Shown piece after piece: positions 17,032-27,174 of a stretch of 48,714 bases of DNA. A model generated the notes under the pieces. It ran no database searches and was not told the origin of the DNA. It saw only the letters and a program-made list of their open reading frames with translations. This stretch comes from Bacteroidales bacterium. Lineage in GTDB: Bacteria > Bacteroidota > Bacteroidia > Bacteroidales > UBA12077. A program made the translations under genes and the position numbers. Location of the stretch: contig WTBR01000182.1 of the NCBI GenBank assembly GCA_013138975.1, forward strand, positions 1 through 48,714, in the 5' to 3' direction. The stretch's first letter is position 1, and the number at the start of each line of letters is the position of its first letter.

Positions 17032-18693
17032 TTAAAAATTCCACGAATTATCATAATCCTTCACAAGAGAAGAAGTATTAAATTGATCAAGATCAATTTT
17101 CCCATCCATATATTTTGCAAGTAGGTTAAAAGATTCTTTATTGTCCTTTTTAAGAACCAATAGAACGGCATTAATTGCAGCTTTTACAGATATTGGAACA
17201 CCACCACCTAAATCAGACCAATGACCACTTAAAATTAAGTTTTTAACAACCGTTTGATGATGCGCTATTCCTGCTTGCATATTTTCCTTGCCCGGTCGAG
17301 CTCCCATCATAGTACCATTCTTATTTCCTGTATATCTTAAATATGTTATAGGTGTTGAAACATCATAAAATAGGATATGCTTTTTTATATCAATGGACAA
17401 TTCCTTTTCAACTCTCTGAATTAAAGTTTCTGCTACTTCGGTTTTAAGTTTTTTATATTTTTCACCCCGAATATAATTCCCATCTTCATCTCTTTCTGTT
17501 TGCCAATAATCCTTATATTCAATATAGGCAGGAATTAATAATGAAATTAAGCCTTTTCCTTCAGGAGTTAGCGATTTATCTCTAGCTGATGGTGCAATTA
17601 CACTGATATCACTAAGTAAAGGATCGCCACAGTCGTGATCATCCCTTTTAATACCTTCTTTACTAATATTAATTAATTCCTGATGAATCCCTAAATTTTC
17701 TGTTGGGCAATCTATAGCAATAGATACAGTAAATGCAGAACTATATAAAACAGCATCGTTAAGTTTAGTAATAAACTTTTGTGATACCGTATTTTTGGGC
17801 AATATTTTAGTGTATAAAGTCTCTACATCATTTGTTGAGATAACAAACTTGCTTTTTATTGTATGTTCTTCTCCTTTCTGCAGAAAAACAATGTTTTCGC
17901 ACGATTTATCTACGATTTTGAGTTTGGTAACTTTAGCATTAAGAATTAAATCGTTATTAAGTTTCTTGTTAACATGCGTTAACCACTGTATAAAGACTCT
18001 TGCGCCACCCTTCTCAGGAATTTGATAACCATTATTATATGCCCAACCAATTGGGAATAAGCAAGAAAGTAGATCTTTTTCAGAACTATATAATTTATGC
18101 AGGTTTTTATCCTTGAAAAATTTATTTAATCCTTTAGGAACACCCTTTTCTCCACTGTAAAATACGTACTTAATAAGAGGAAATATAAATCGAAATAATT
18201 TAAGCTTGAAAAAAACTTTTTCAACGAAAGACATGCTTTCATCGGTTCTAAAAAGATTGGCATAATTTAATGATCCTGTTCCTATGTTTTTTGCAGCCTG
18301 AAAGAATCTTATAATTCCATCTTCCTCGTGAGGAAAATCTTTTATTAAAGTTTCCTTAAGTTTATCAGGATTGTTTGTCAATAGATAATCATAGGTTTCA
18401 CCTTTAAAACGATGGATCTTCTCCATTGTTTTAATTTTAGGACTGTCTGATCCGATAAGGCTGAAAATTCTGCCCGCCATTTCATCCTTATTACACTGAT
18501 TTAACCAATGTATTGCTGAATCAAAATGAAAGTCTTTTCTGTCAAATCCTGCTAAATATCCTCCTGCATTGGGTTCTTTTTCCAGAATACAACATTTTAA
18601 TCCAAATCGTCCGGCAATGGCAGCGGTGGTTAGACCACTAATTCCAGCTCCTATAATTGCTATATCATATTCTATTTTGTTTGCTTCAGGCAT
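17032..18693 (-). CDS. CrtI-like FAD-dependent oxidoreductase (1)
   Basis: The 553-residue protein begins with the dinucleotide-binding motif IAIIGAGISGLTTAAIAGRFG, then ILEKEPNAGGYLAGF, as in phytoene desaturases and carotenoid isomerases. A C-terminal FAD-contact region (LILSGHWSDLGGGVPISVKAAINAV) closes the fold. Family members desaturate, isomerise or saturate conjugated polyenes. The second, distantly related copy is encoded at 20538-22028. It is the last gene of the long minus-strand operon. In an aryl-polyene setting it may adjust double bonds or geometry of the chain, but the reaction is unproven. Confidence 0.82.
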   Translation of the reverse strand: MPEANKIEYDIAIIGAGISGLTTAAIAGRFGLKCCILEKEPNAGGYLAGFDRKDFHFDSAIHWLNQCNKDEMAGRIFSLIGSDSPKIKTMEKIHRFKGETYDYLLTNNPDKLKETLIKDFPHEEDGIIRFFQAAKNIGTGSLNYANLFRTDESMSFVEKVFFKLKLFRFIFPLIKYVFYSGEKGVPKGLNKFFKDKNLHKLYSSEKDLLSCLFPIGWAYNNGYQIPEKGGARVFIQWLTHVNKKLNNDLILNAKVTKLKIVDKSCENIVFLQKGEEHTIKSKFVISTNDVETLYTKILPKNTVSQKFITKLNDAVLYSSAFTVSIAIDCPTENLGIHQELINISKEGIKRDDHDCGDPLLSDISVIAPSARDKSLTPEGKGLISLLIPAYIEYKDYWQTERDEDGNYIRGEKYKKLKTEVAETLIQRVEKELSIDIKKHILFYDVSTPITYLRYTGNKNGTMMGARPGKENMQAGIAHHQTVVKNLILSGHWSDLGGGVPISVKAAINAVLLVLKKDNKESFNLLAKYMDGKIDLDQFNTSSLVKDYDNSWNF

Positions 18694-18719
18694 TAAATAT
18701 TGGTTTTATTAATCGTTGA

Positions 18720-18855
18720 TTATTAAAAATAACAAATTTCAAATACCAAAAAACAAATAAAACCCCAAAGGTCAAAATCCAATTTAAAACCTATAAAGGT
18801 TTGGTTTTTGGTGTTTGTAATTTATTTGAGATTTGCATATTGTTATTTGGAATTT
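18720..18855. repeat. AT-rich extended palindrome between operon genes
   Basis: The left part (aacaaatttcaaataccaaa) and right part (ggtttttggtgtttgtaa, then gagatttgcatattgttatt) are imperfect inverted complements. At the centre, aaacct and aggttt (18787-18802) form a small hairpin. It lies in the 160-base gap before the last operon gene and might terminate or stabilise part of the transcript. Confidence 0.55.
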
Positions 18856-20545
18856 AATATTCTTCTATTGTTATTATCTTTTCTTCTATACTTTCTCGTT
18901 GATAAATATTAGGAATCTCCATTTTTAAAGACTTTTTGTAAGCTAAAACAGCTTTATCCTGCATATTAAAAAGTCTAAAATAATCACCAAGATATACGTA
19001 TGTTTCAAAAAAATCAGGATTTTGTTCTATGATTTCATTAAAGAGATAATCTTCTTCAGGAATTCTAGTTTTGGTTTTAATGGCTGATTGTATCTGAGTT
19101 CTTATCTCTTTAAATCGAATAAAGTTTTTATAATTATTTGAATACAAAAACGAATCCGCAGGTATAGTAAAATCAGCTTCGTAAATTACTTTGGATTCTT
19201 TAATGCTATCGGCTTCATTAAAAACTTTATTTAAGTTATAACAAACAAATTCACCCAATTGAAATGGAGAAGTTGAAACCCAGACTTTTAATTCTTCGGG
19301 TTTAAAAATAATTGAATGATGTGCTATAAGTTGATTTATAGCCTTTTCATTTCCCATTCCAATATCTTCATTGTTTAAACCTTTTTGATCGCGTAAAATT
19401 TTAGCAACTGAATTTATATCTAACTTTTGATTTTGTTCTAATAATTCTTCAACTCTATTAAAGCGATAAGTTGTAGCATAGTCCTCAATTTTTGCATTAG
19501 CAAATTCGTCTTTTTGCATTTCGGTACTTTGAAAATGATTGCTACAAATGATATAATCATTATTTGATTCCAATAGCGCTTGATTATCTGGAGATTTCTC
19601 AATTGTAGCCGTTCTACCGTCTTTTGCTGATCCTATGAATAATGATTCAGAAACAAAAGTTTTACGTTTTTTAGCAATCTCGAAAGCTTCATCAATGTTT
19701 GAGGCATATTGTAATATTTCACGAGCCACAATAGAAATTGGTGTGGCGGCACCAAATGGAATATCCGATTTAGCTGCATTTAATGTTACAGTTAAGCCTT
19801 GGTCGTTCATTCCTGATGTAGCGCCAATCATTCCTCCCCATGTTACAATCATAAATTTATATCCTTTCTCAGGATTACAAAACAGAATGATTTTATCTTC
19901 GGCAAATTCATCTCCAGAATAAAAGTCGAAGTTACGGCCAATAATCAATGAACTATCGGCTGATCTGGAATCCCATCCTGAGAATGCAGTACAGGCTACC
20001 AGGTTCATATTTTGCAATGCATGCCCAATGTCGTGTGCCGCATGGTAATTCAAAATACGCTGATAATTGTGTGTTATAAAGTTAAACTTCTCCGATGCAG
20101 ACTTAGAAATACCATAAATTTCTTTTTGATACTCATCTATTACATGTTTATCGATATTTCTATTAAAAAATCCTATAAAGCTTTTTAAAAATTTTAAATA
20201 CGATTCCGATGGAATCATCAATTTTATTTGATTTACAAAAGCATTTTCTTGTTTGTAAATAAGATCTTTGGAAAGTTTTCCATTAATTATTCCACGCTCG
20301 TAAGCTTCGCCCTCAATATACATTTCCCACAATCCAAACTTATTTCTATTTATCCAGTTGTTTTTTATATATGAAAAGCTCGAATCAACCTGGGTAGTTT
20401 GTAAATTCTCTATTTCGGTATTTTCAATCGTTGGTGGATTAAGTTTTGTTGTAATTTTGAAAATAACAACCAATACTAATATTATAATAATCAGAATAAT
20501 AACTGATTTTAATAGCGTCTTTAATATTTTCTTTATCTTATGCAT
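18854..20545 (-). CDS. C45-type Ntn-hydrolase/acyltransferase with TPR tail
   Basis: A membrane anchor (residues 9-30) precedes an acyl-CoA:6-aminopenicillanic-acid-acyltransferase-like domain (about 75-470). C185 in NLVACTAFSGW is the expected autoproteolytic N-terminal nucleophile, followed by GRNFDFYSGDE and the conserved WGGMIGATSGMNDQGLTVT region. A TPR-like pair ends the protein (FFETYVYLGDYFRLF). Such enzymes form or cut amide bonds after self-cleavage. Its first codons overlap the end of the upstream flavoprotein gene by 8 bases, tying it to the pigment operon. It may acylate or deacylate the polyene product on the periplasmic side; the substrate is not shown by the sequence. Confidence 0.8.
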   Translation of the reverse strand: MHKIKKILKTLLKSVIILIIIILVLVVIFKITTKLNPPTIENTEIENLQTTQVDSSFSYIKNNWINRNKFGLWEMYIEGEAYERGIINGKLSKDLIYKQENAFVNQIKLMIPSESYLKFLKSFIGFFNRNIDKHVIDEYQKEIYGISKSASEKFNFITHNYQRILNYHAAHDIGHALQNMNLVACTAFSGWDSRSADSSLIIGRNFDFYSGDEFAEDKIILFCNPEKGYKFMIVTWGGMIGATSGMNDQGLTVTLNAAKSDIPFGAATPISIVAREILQYASNIDEAFEIAKKRKTFVSESLFIGSAKDGRTATIEKSPDNQALLESNNDYIICSNHFQSTEMQKDEFANAKIEDYATTYRFNRVEELLEQNQKLDINSVAKILRDQKGLNNEDIGMGNEKAINQLIAHHSIIFKPEELKVWVSTSPFQLGEFVCYNLNKVFNEADSIKESKVIYEADFTIPADSFLYSNNYKNFIRFKEIRTQIQSAIKTKTRIPEEDYLFNEIIEQNPDFFETYVYLGDYFRLFNMQDKAVLAYKKSLKMEIPNIYQRESIEEKIITIEEY

Positions 20546-22028
20546 TCTGAATTTTTTTCATTAAATATTCCATTCCCAGCATTTCGGTGCAAGTAAGAAC
20601 CGAGCCAATAGTAACACCCAGAAATCCATGAATGTTAACATTCTGTCCACTTAACAATAAATTAGGGATTTTTGTTTTTGGGGATATTTTTGTTTTTAAA
20701 GGATTATTACTATCATGCATAATTCCATACATCGAACCATATTTTGAGCCAGTGTAATCTTTTATAGTAAGAGGAGTAGAGGTGTAGTACTTGCTTATGC
20801 TTGTACTGAAATTAGGATATTGTTGATCAATTTGCTCAATTAATTTTTCAGCTTTTTGCTTTTTGAAAGCTTCGTATTCATTACCTCGTTTACCAATTTT
20901 GGAATTTTCCCATTGCTTAACATCGTCATAATGCATATAGCTCATGGCTATTGCTGTTTCTGCGTATTCATCAGAATTAGTGTTTGGAGAAGTTAAAAAT
21001 AGAAAATTTTGCGGCCAGCGATCAGAACTATAATTAGAGACATTCCATACACTATCATCATTAAAATGATAGTAATTAGAATTTTGGTATTTAAAACTAT
21101 TTGGTTTGAGGCTTACATATAAAACAAAAATAGACATGGTTTCGTCTAATTCATTTATTCGTGAGCGATACGATTTTCGTAGCATTTTTGTGTCAGTCAT
21201 CTCCAAAGTACGTGCCGGATGAATTGTTGAAATGAAGTTATCAGCTTCAATTATATCTCCATTGCTTAAAATAGCTGACTCAATTTTTCCGTTATTTAAC
21301 TCTAGTTTTTGTACTTTGCTGTTATTCATTAATGTGCCACCATTATCTTTAATGGTTTCAATTAATAAATCGGCAACTTGTTGACTACCACCCACAAATT
21401 GGTATACACTTTCAATTAATGAATTTGTTATTAAAGCGTGAATTCCGATTGGTGTTTTATCTTGAACTCCAGCATAAAGCATATTATTACCTGCCAAAAC
21501 ATTTTGTAATGTTTTATTTTGAGTAATCGAGTTTAAAAAATCTCCAATACTAGTTTCAAAGTATTGCAATTCATTATCTAAACCTAAATTTGGCCTGATA
21601 TTATATAAAGGAAAACGATCACAAATTTCTCGAATCTTTTTAACATATTCTATTAAGGCATTTCTCTCGGCTGGGAAATCATTCGCCAAAGTTTCAATGA
21701 AATTATCAAATCCCTGAGCATAAGAGTAGGTTTTACCTTCAAAGTTGATTTTATCAAATCCATTTATATCCAATCTTTTAAGATTGAGTTTATCGATAAT
21801 ACCAAAATACTTGAGGTATTGATGCGTGTTTTGACCTTCGGATAATCCCCCAACATAATGTATTCCAGTATCAAAAATTTTACCATCGCGTTTAAAGGTT
21901 TGTAAGTTACCTCCAAACTGATTTTGCTTTTCCAAAATACAAACATTCATACCCTCTTTGCTAAGAATATTACCGCAAAGTAATCCTCCAAGTCCACTTC
22001 CTATTATAACAACATCGAATTTTGGCAT
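20538..22028 (-). CDS. CrtI-like FAD-dependent oxidoreductase (2)
   Basis: The 496-residue protein starts FDVVIIGSGLGGLLCGNILSK, a Rossmann FAD motif, then ILEKQNQFGGNLQTF. The C-terminus (PNLLLSGQNVNIHGFLGVTIG) matches the second FAD contact of phytoene-desaturase-like enzymes. It is clearly related to the protein at 17032-18693 but diverged. It starts 2 bases after the stop of the large exporter gene and overlaps the next gene, so all are translationally linked. A redox or isomerisation step on the polyene chain is the likely role. Confidence 0.82.
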   Translation of the reverse strand: MPKFDVVIIGSGLGGLLCGNILSKEGMNVCILEKQNQFGGNLQTFKRDGKIFDTGIHYVGGLSEGQNTHQYLKYFGIIDKLNLKRLDINGFDKINFEGKTYSYAQGFDNFIETLANDFPAERNALIEYVKKIREICDRFPLYNIRPNLGLDNELQYFETSIGDFLNSITQNKTLQNVLAGNNMLYAGVQDKTPIGIHALITNSLIESVYQFVGGSQQVADLLIETIKDNGGTLMNNSKVQKLELNNGKIESAILSNGDIIEADNFISTIHPARTLEMTDTKMLRKSYRSRINELDETMSIFVLYVSLKPNSFKYQNSNYYHFNDDSVWNVSNYSSDRWPQNFLFLTSPNTNSDEYAETAIAMSYMHYDDVKQWENSKIGKRGNEYEAFKKQKAEKLIEQIDQQYPNFSTSISKYYTSTPLTIKDYTGSKYGSMYGIMHDSNNPLKTKISPKTKIPNLLLSGQNVNIHGFLGVTIGSVLTCTEMLGMEYLMKKIQNA

Positions 22029-22030
22029 AA

Positions 22031-25000
22031 TTAATAAGTAGTTTTTTTCCTAATAATATAAACAACATTAGAAGTTCGTTTGGTTTGATCTACAATTTCT
22101 ACTTCCATATTGTGCTTTTTAAATATTTCAAAAACATCATCTGAAGATACAAAATAAAGTTCTTTTGATTCACTTGTGGTTTTATTAAAACCAAATACTT
22201 TGGTGGAAAAAAGTTCTGTAAATCGAGTGCCTTTATGTCGTTCTTTCAATTTTGTATTAGCATCACGAATGATAATCCTCCCGTCATCGTTTAAATTTTC
22301 TATACAATTTGAAATTACTTCTTCTTGATCTTTTTTAGGGATGTAATGCAATACATCACTAAGTAAAAATACATCAGCAGGTTCAAATTTATATTTTGTG
22401 ATATCCACACATTCAAAATCAATCTTCTCGTTTTTCGATGGACAGTTATTGGCAACTAAAATCTTTTTAGAATCATGATCTATACCTCTTATAATTCTTT
22501 CATCTGAAACAAAGTGGAGCATATATGATAGATAGCCATACCCACAACCTATATCATAGATTTTACCTTTGCGAGGGATTAAGGAATTAAATAATTCGTA
22601 ATTATTTTCAAGTTTAAGTTTTACTTTTAAGTACCATTCCAATACCGGCCCTTTGTACAAATAGTTTTTAACTAATTGATTCCGATAATATTTGGTGTCC
22701 TCTAGTTCTAACCTCAATTGATTGTATTCTTCTCTGAAATATTTACCAATTTGCTTAGCTCTTTCAGAATAATTCTTTCCATAGTTTTTGTTTTCCGGAG
22801 TAATTCGATCTAAATATTTAATTGTAACAGTACAGTTCTTAACCAATAAATCATCGCCTTTTGTCATGCAATAACCGGCACCATGTATTACAATTGGTAA
22901 GATATCAAGATTTAGCTTTTCTGCTAAATAGAAAGCTCCTTTATGAAATCGTTTCATTTTATAATTAGCACTTCGGGTACCTTCCGGATATACTAATATT
23001 GAGTATCCATCTGCTATTTTTTCTTTAAGTTTTGGAATTAAAGCTTCGTAACCCTCATTGACAGGATAAAAATCGGCAAGTTGAACCAGTTGTCCGTAAA
23101 TTTTACTTTTCTGAACCCAGTCATTTGTTAGAATAATGATTTTGGAACTCATGGACATATTGTAGATCAAATCAAGATGAGATTGATGATTACAAATTAT
23201 AATACCGGGCTTTTTAAATTTTTCTTTATTAGGATTAATAATTTTTTTACGAATATTAAACATTCCATAAAATAGAGCCTTAGTTGAATATTTTATGGAA
23301 TAATGTAGAAATCGCTTAGTATTTTTACTTTTTAATCGAAGTACTTTAAATAGAATGAATCCAATAATGGTTATATAAATTGATCCAACAATAAATAAAC
23401 TCCATGCAATAATTGAGTTTATAAATTCCTGAAATGAAAATGCAATTTTACCTTTCTTTTTGCGATTTAAAATAAATAACTTAAATAATGCAGGTTCAAT
23501 GGTATATGAAATAATTATTACCGAAAGTATTCCAATTATTGAAAGCAATGCCATGGATTTTAATGCAGGATGCTTAGCAAAAATTAATACCCCAATTCCT
23601 GTAACTGTGGTTATTCCTGAAAGTAATATGGAGGTTTTATAAGAGTTTAGATTTTTTACACCGTACTTATATTCTTGCAGCATGCCACGCATTATAAAAA
23701 TAGAATAGTCTATCCCTAATCCGAAAATAAATGTTGAAATTATGATATTAAAAATAGTGAATTTTATTCCAAAAATGCCCATTACTCCCAGAGTCCAAAT
23801 CCAAGAAATAGCCATTGGGATAAAAGTAAGAAGTGCAATTTCTATTCTTCCGAATGATAACAGAAGTATTAAAAACACAATTACAAGGGACAACTTTACT
23901 AATAAATTAAAATCATTTTTTAATACACGAACCAAATTATCGGTCATGTATTTTTTATCGAATACCACCAAGTTATCTTCTTTGGCAAATGCATTGTAAA
24001 TAACTGGTTTGTTTAATTCATCTGCTTTTAATATGCTGACAACTGTAGTAATATCATCGTGTTCAGTAATATATTCATTTAGAAATAATTTTCGTAATTC
24101 GCCCAGATCATCCGGTTTAATGGGTTTTATTTCTTTTTCAATTAGTTGATAAAAAGATTTAAATGCATCGGGTGTAAACTTATATTTTTCGCCTGAAATA
24201 AGTAGATCTAGTTTTAACTGATCTGTTTTCTCTTGTGTCCAAAAAGCATTCCATTTTTTTATTCGTTCTTTTTGAAGTGAATCAGAAATTAAAATTTTAC
24301 TAATGGATGTATATTGATTAATTATACCGCTTTGCTTTAGTCTGTTAAGTTCAGGGATAGCCTTCTCATTATTTTGTAAAGCTTCCTGTAAGTTATCTCC
24401 CGTACTAATTAAATAGACTGATTTGAGGGTTACTTTAGCAATCTTATTTAAGTTATCTTCAGCTTCTTTTAACTCTTTTGATACATAACTCATTGTATCC
24501 ATATCACCCTCAAAAGATGTTTTCCCGGAGAAGAATATGGAAACAATTGTAAAAGTTATAATTCCAAAAATCAGATACTTATTATTTTCGTACGGATACG
24601 ATGTAATCTTTTCTATTATTGATTTTCGTTCAATTTGCTTATTCTTCTCGAAGTCTTTTTTCTTTAAGAAATGGGGTAAAACAATAAGTGAAAAAAGAGC
24701 AGCAACACTTACACTTATCGCAGCGAACATACCTAAATCCTGTAGTGCTTTCGAACTAACAAATAGCAAACATAAAAAAGCCGATGCAGTAGTCATGGTA
24801 CTCATTAATACAGGCGTTGCAATATCCTTTAAAACTTTTTTTACATCTCCAACACTTCGGTAATGCGTAAATAAATGCAAGGAGTAGTCTACTGTAATAC
24901 CTAATAGCACAGAACCAATCCCAAGCGATATAGCCGATATGCTACCTTTTATTAAATATAGTATTGCTAAGGATAAACTACCTCCAAAAATAGCAGGTAA

Positions 25001-25903
25001 AAAAAGAATAAGAAATATACTTTTCTTCCTGAAAAACAAACTCATAAATACCAATAATACAAGCATCGCTATGGTAACAGTAAGTTTTATATCTTTTTTT
25101 ATACGACTTGCATTTCCAACAGCAACAGCAGCTGCACCATAATATTGTGCGTTTATTTCATTGTTAAATTGTAATTCAAGACTATCAATTGTTTCATTAA
25201 GAATGGTAATTAATTCACCGTTACGCTGGGTTTCTCCTGATGAAAAAGCTGATGTTATAAAAATATTCAGGTTCTTCTTGTCCTTAGTGAAAATCCTGCT
25301 ATTATAGATTTCATAATTATCTCCAATTTGAAAAGTATTTAATTTGTTCAGAATAATAGGAGTGAAGTGGAGCGGATCTTTCATTATAAACTGTTTCATC
25401 ACCATGCTGGCAGGAGAAATCAGTGTTTTGAAATTATTCTTAACTGATTTTTCAACAGACGATTGCTGAATCAAACTATCAATTCTTTCGTAATCTTTAT
25501 CTTCAAGAAATACAGGGAGATTTTCAAAGAATATATCATATACATCGTACATGATTTTATCGGAAACCTGATAGTTAATATCTTTAATAAATCCAGGTTT
25601 ATAATCTAATAGTTTTTTGTTTAATTGATCAGCAAATTCAATCAGTTTTTGAGGATTAGAGGATTGGTTTGTATCGCTTAAAGCGATGTTTATAATCAAC
25701 TTATCCATAAAGTTGATGTTTTGCGAAACCAAGCTTATTTTCTGAATATTCTCATCAGATGGTAACATTCCGGTTATATCTTCTTCGAATCGAATTTTTG
25801 TTGCAAAATAAGTCGATATACCAAAGATAATAAGCACTAGAAAAATCAATGAAATTCTAAACTTTTGAAATATTTCGTATAAACCATTAAAAATACTTGA
25901 CAT
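22031..25903 (-). CDS. Trifunctional RND/MMPL exporter-acyltransferase-methyltransferase fusion
   Basis: The 1290-residue protein has three parts. Residues 1-815 are an MMPL/RND-type transporter: two repeats of a membrane helix, a large periplasmic domain and five helices, with the proton-relay aspartates in TVDYSLHLF and GIDYSIFIMR. Residues 865-1060 are a PlsC-like acyltransferase with NHQSHLD (905-911) and YPEGTRS (972-978). Residues 1090-1290 are a class I methyltransferase with IYDIGCGYGYL (SAM motif I, from 1115) and LLSDVLHYI. In proteobacterial aryl-polyene clusters these activities are encoded by separate genes. The fusion suggests export of the product with acyl transfer and O-methylation of the aryl head at the membrane. 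Confidence 0.88.
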   Translation of the reverse strand: MSSIFNGLYEIFQKFRISLIFLVLIIFGISTYFATKIRFEEDITGMLPSDENIQKISLVSQNINFMDKLIINIALSDTNQSSNPQKLIEFADQLNKKLLDYKPGFIKDINYQVSDKIMYDVYDIFFENLPVFLEDKDYERIDSLIQQSSVEKSVKNNFKTLISPASMVMKQFIMKDPLHFTPIILNKLNTFQIGDNYEIYNSRIFTKDKKNLNIFITSAFSSGETQRNGELITILNETIDSLELQFNNEINAQYYGAAAVAVGNASRIKKDIKLTVTIAMLVLLVFMSLFFRKKSIFLILFLPAIFGGSLSLAILYLIKGSISAISLGIGSVLLGITVDYSLHLFTHYRSVGDVKKVLKDIATPVLMSTMTTASAFLCLLFVSSKALQDLGMFAAISVSVAALFSLIVLPHFLKKKDFEKNKQIERKSIIEKITSYPYENNKYLIFGIITFTIVSIFFSGKTSFEGDMDTMSYVSKELKEAEDNLNKIAKVTLKSVYLISTGDNLQEALQNNEKAIPELNRLKQSGIINQYTSISKILISDSLQKERIKKWNAFWTQEKTDQLKLDLLISGEKYKFTPDAFKSFYQLIEKEIKPIKPDDLGELRKLFLNEYITEHDDITTVVSILKADELNKPVIYNAFAKEDNLVVFDKKYMTDNLVRVLKNDFNLLVKLSLVIVFLILLLSFGRIEIALLTFIPMAISWIWTLGVMGIFGIKFTIFNIIISTFIFGLGIDYSIFIMRGMLQEYKYGVKNLNSYKTSILLSGITTVTGIGVLIFAKHPALKSMALLSIIGILSVIIISYTIEPALFKLFILNRKKKGKIAFSFQEFINSIIAWSLFIVGSIYITIIGFILFKVLRLKSKNTKRFLHYSIKYSTKALFYGMFNIRKKIINPNKEKFKKPGIIICNHQSHLDLIYNMSMSSKIIILTNDWVQKSKIYGQLVQLADFYPVNEGYEALIPKLKEKIADGYSILVYPEGTRSANYKMKRFHKGAFYLAEKLNLDILPIVIHGAGYCMTKGDDLLVKNCTVTIKYLDRITPENKNYGKNYSERAKQIGKYFREEYNQLRLELEDTKYYRNQLVKNYLYKGPVLEWYLKVKLKLENNYELFNSLIPRKGKIYDIGCGYGYLSYMLHFVSDERIIRGIDHDSKKILVANNCPSKNEKIDFECVDITKYKFEPADVFLLSDVLHYIPKKDQEEVISNCIENLNDDGRIIIRDANTKLKERHKGTRFTELFSTKVFGFNKTTSESKELYFVSSDDVFEIFKKHNMEVEIVDQTKRTSNVVYIIRKKTTY

Positions 25904-25962
25904 AATTTTCTAAGTTCTGGGATAAAGGTTTGTTTTAAATATTGTTTAAAAATCTAGAAGCA

Positions 25963-27162
25963 TTAATTTACTTTCTTATATGCAGGTTTCCTGAATATTA
26001 AAAGTAAAATATATGTTACAATTCCAAATACAAGAGCTAAGCTTATTCCAAAAGCTATACTGCCAACAAGATATTGAACTATATTATCTTTAATTAATTC
26101 AAGACTTAAACCTTTATCGTATATTACGTTGAGTTTATTCGACTCTATAAATAATCCACCCATTTTAAAACTACCAAAAATTATTATTGGTATCATAGGC
26201 GGAATACTAATGTTTGATGTAACTAATACTATTACTTTATTCAGTTTTAACAAATGCGCTAATCCAAATGCTATTAGCATTTGATATCCCCAAACAGGAG
26301 CAACTCCCATAAATAGACCTAGCATTACTGCAAAAGTGATATTTATACTTGGTTCCTTATTTTGAGTTATTTGTGTTTGGAAGAACTCCTGAATACTTTT
26401 TTTATTAAGTTTTCTAATAAATTCAAAAGGCTTTACGATAAGCAAAGCATAAATCACTAAAAAAGTATTTAATATGCTTACACGCGAGAAATCCCGAAAT
26501 GGCCTGAAATGAGAAATACGTGTTTCTATAGGAGCATAATATATTTGAATCGGAACATCAGTAACTTTAACTCCTTTCCAAGCGGCACGTACAATAACTT
26601 CAATTTCGAACTCATATTTACGAGTAAAAAAGATCATTTTACTTATTGGCTTTAAAGGATATAATCTGTAACCAGATTGAGTGTCGGGCATTTTAATACC
26701 AGTTTCTAATCTAAACCAGAAATTAGAGAAACGATTGCCAAAACTGCTCTTACCGGGAATACCAGCCTGTTCCATATTTCGGTTTCCAATAATAATTGCA
26801 TTAGGATTTTCTTCAATGGCTTCAGCGAACTTGGGAAGATCACTTGCGAAATGCTGTCCATCGGAATCAATTGTTATGGCATATTCGTAGCCTTGTTTCC
26901 AGGCAAACTTAAATCCCTGACGAAGTGCATATCCTTTACCTTTATTTTTTGGATAGCTTACAATTTCAATTTGATCTATTTTATTTAGAATTTCTTCTGT
27001 CGTGTCCGTTGATCCATCATTAACTACAATAACCTGATCGGTATATTCAAGAACGTCTTTAATTACTTGTTTTATAGTTTGATGATTATTGTATGTTGGA
27101 ATAATTACACAATACTTTTTCTCTTTAAACACCTCTTTGTTTTTATTATGCGATTTAACCAT
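25963..27162 (-). CDS. GT2 glycosyltransferase fused to DUF2062
   Basis: Residues 17-235 are a DPM1-like family 2 glycosyltransferase: CVIIPTYNN, VVNDGSTD and the metal-binding D99-S-D101. The C-terminal part (about 260-395) has several membrane segments with the DUF2062 pattern (AVMLGLFMGVAPVWGYQML). Family 2 enzymes of this kind use nucleotide sugars with lipid-like acceptors. Aryl-polyene clusters regularly include a GT2 protein. A sugar or related head group joining polyene to lipid is a plausible role. Confidence 0.85.
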   Translation of the reverse strand: MVKSHNKNKEVFKEKKYCVIIPTYNNHQTIKQVIKDVLEYTDQVIVVNDGSTDTTEEILNKIDQIEIVSYPKNKGKGYALRQGFKFAWKQGYEYAITIDSDGQHFASDLPKFAEAIEENPNAIIIGNRNMEQAGIPGKSSFGNRFSNFWFRLETGIKMPDTQSGYRLYPLKPISKMIFFTRKYEFEIEVIVRAAWKGVKVTDVPIQIYYAPIETRISHFRPFRDFSRVSILNTFLVIYALLIVKPFEFIRKLNKKSIQEFFQTQITQNKEPSINITFAVMLGLFMGVAPVWGYQMLIAFGLAHLLKLNKVIVLVTSNISIPPMIPIIIFGSFKMGGLFIESNKLNVIYDKGLSLELIKDNIVQYLVGSIAFGISLALVFGIVTYILLLIFRKPAYKKVN

Positions 27163-27174
27163 GTTTTTTTAAAT

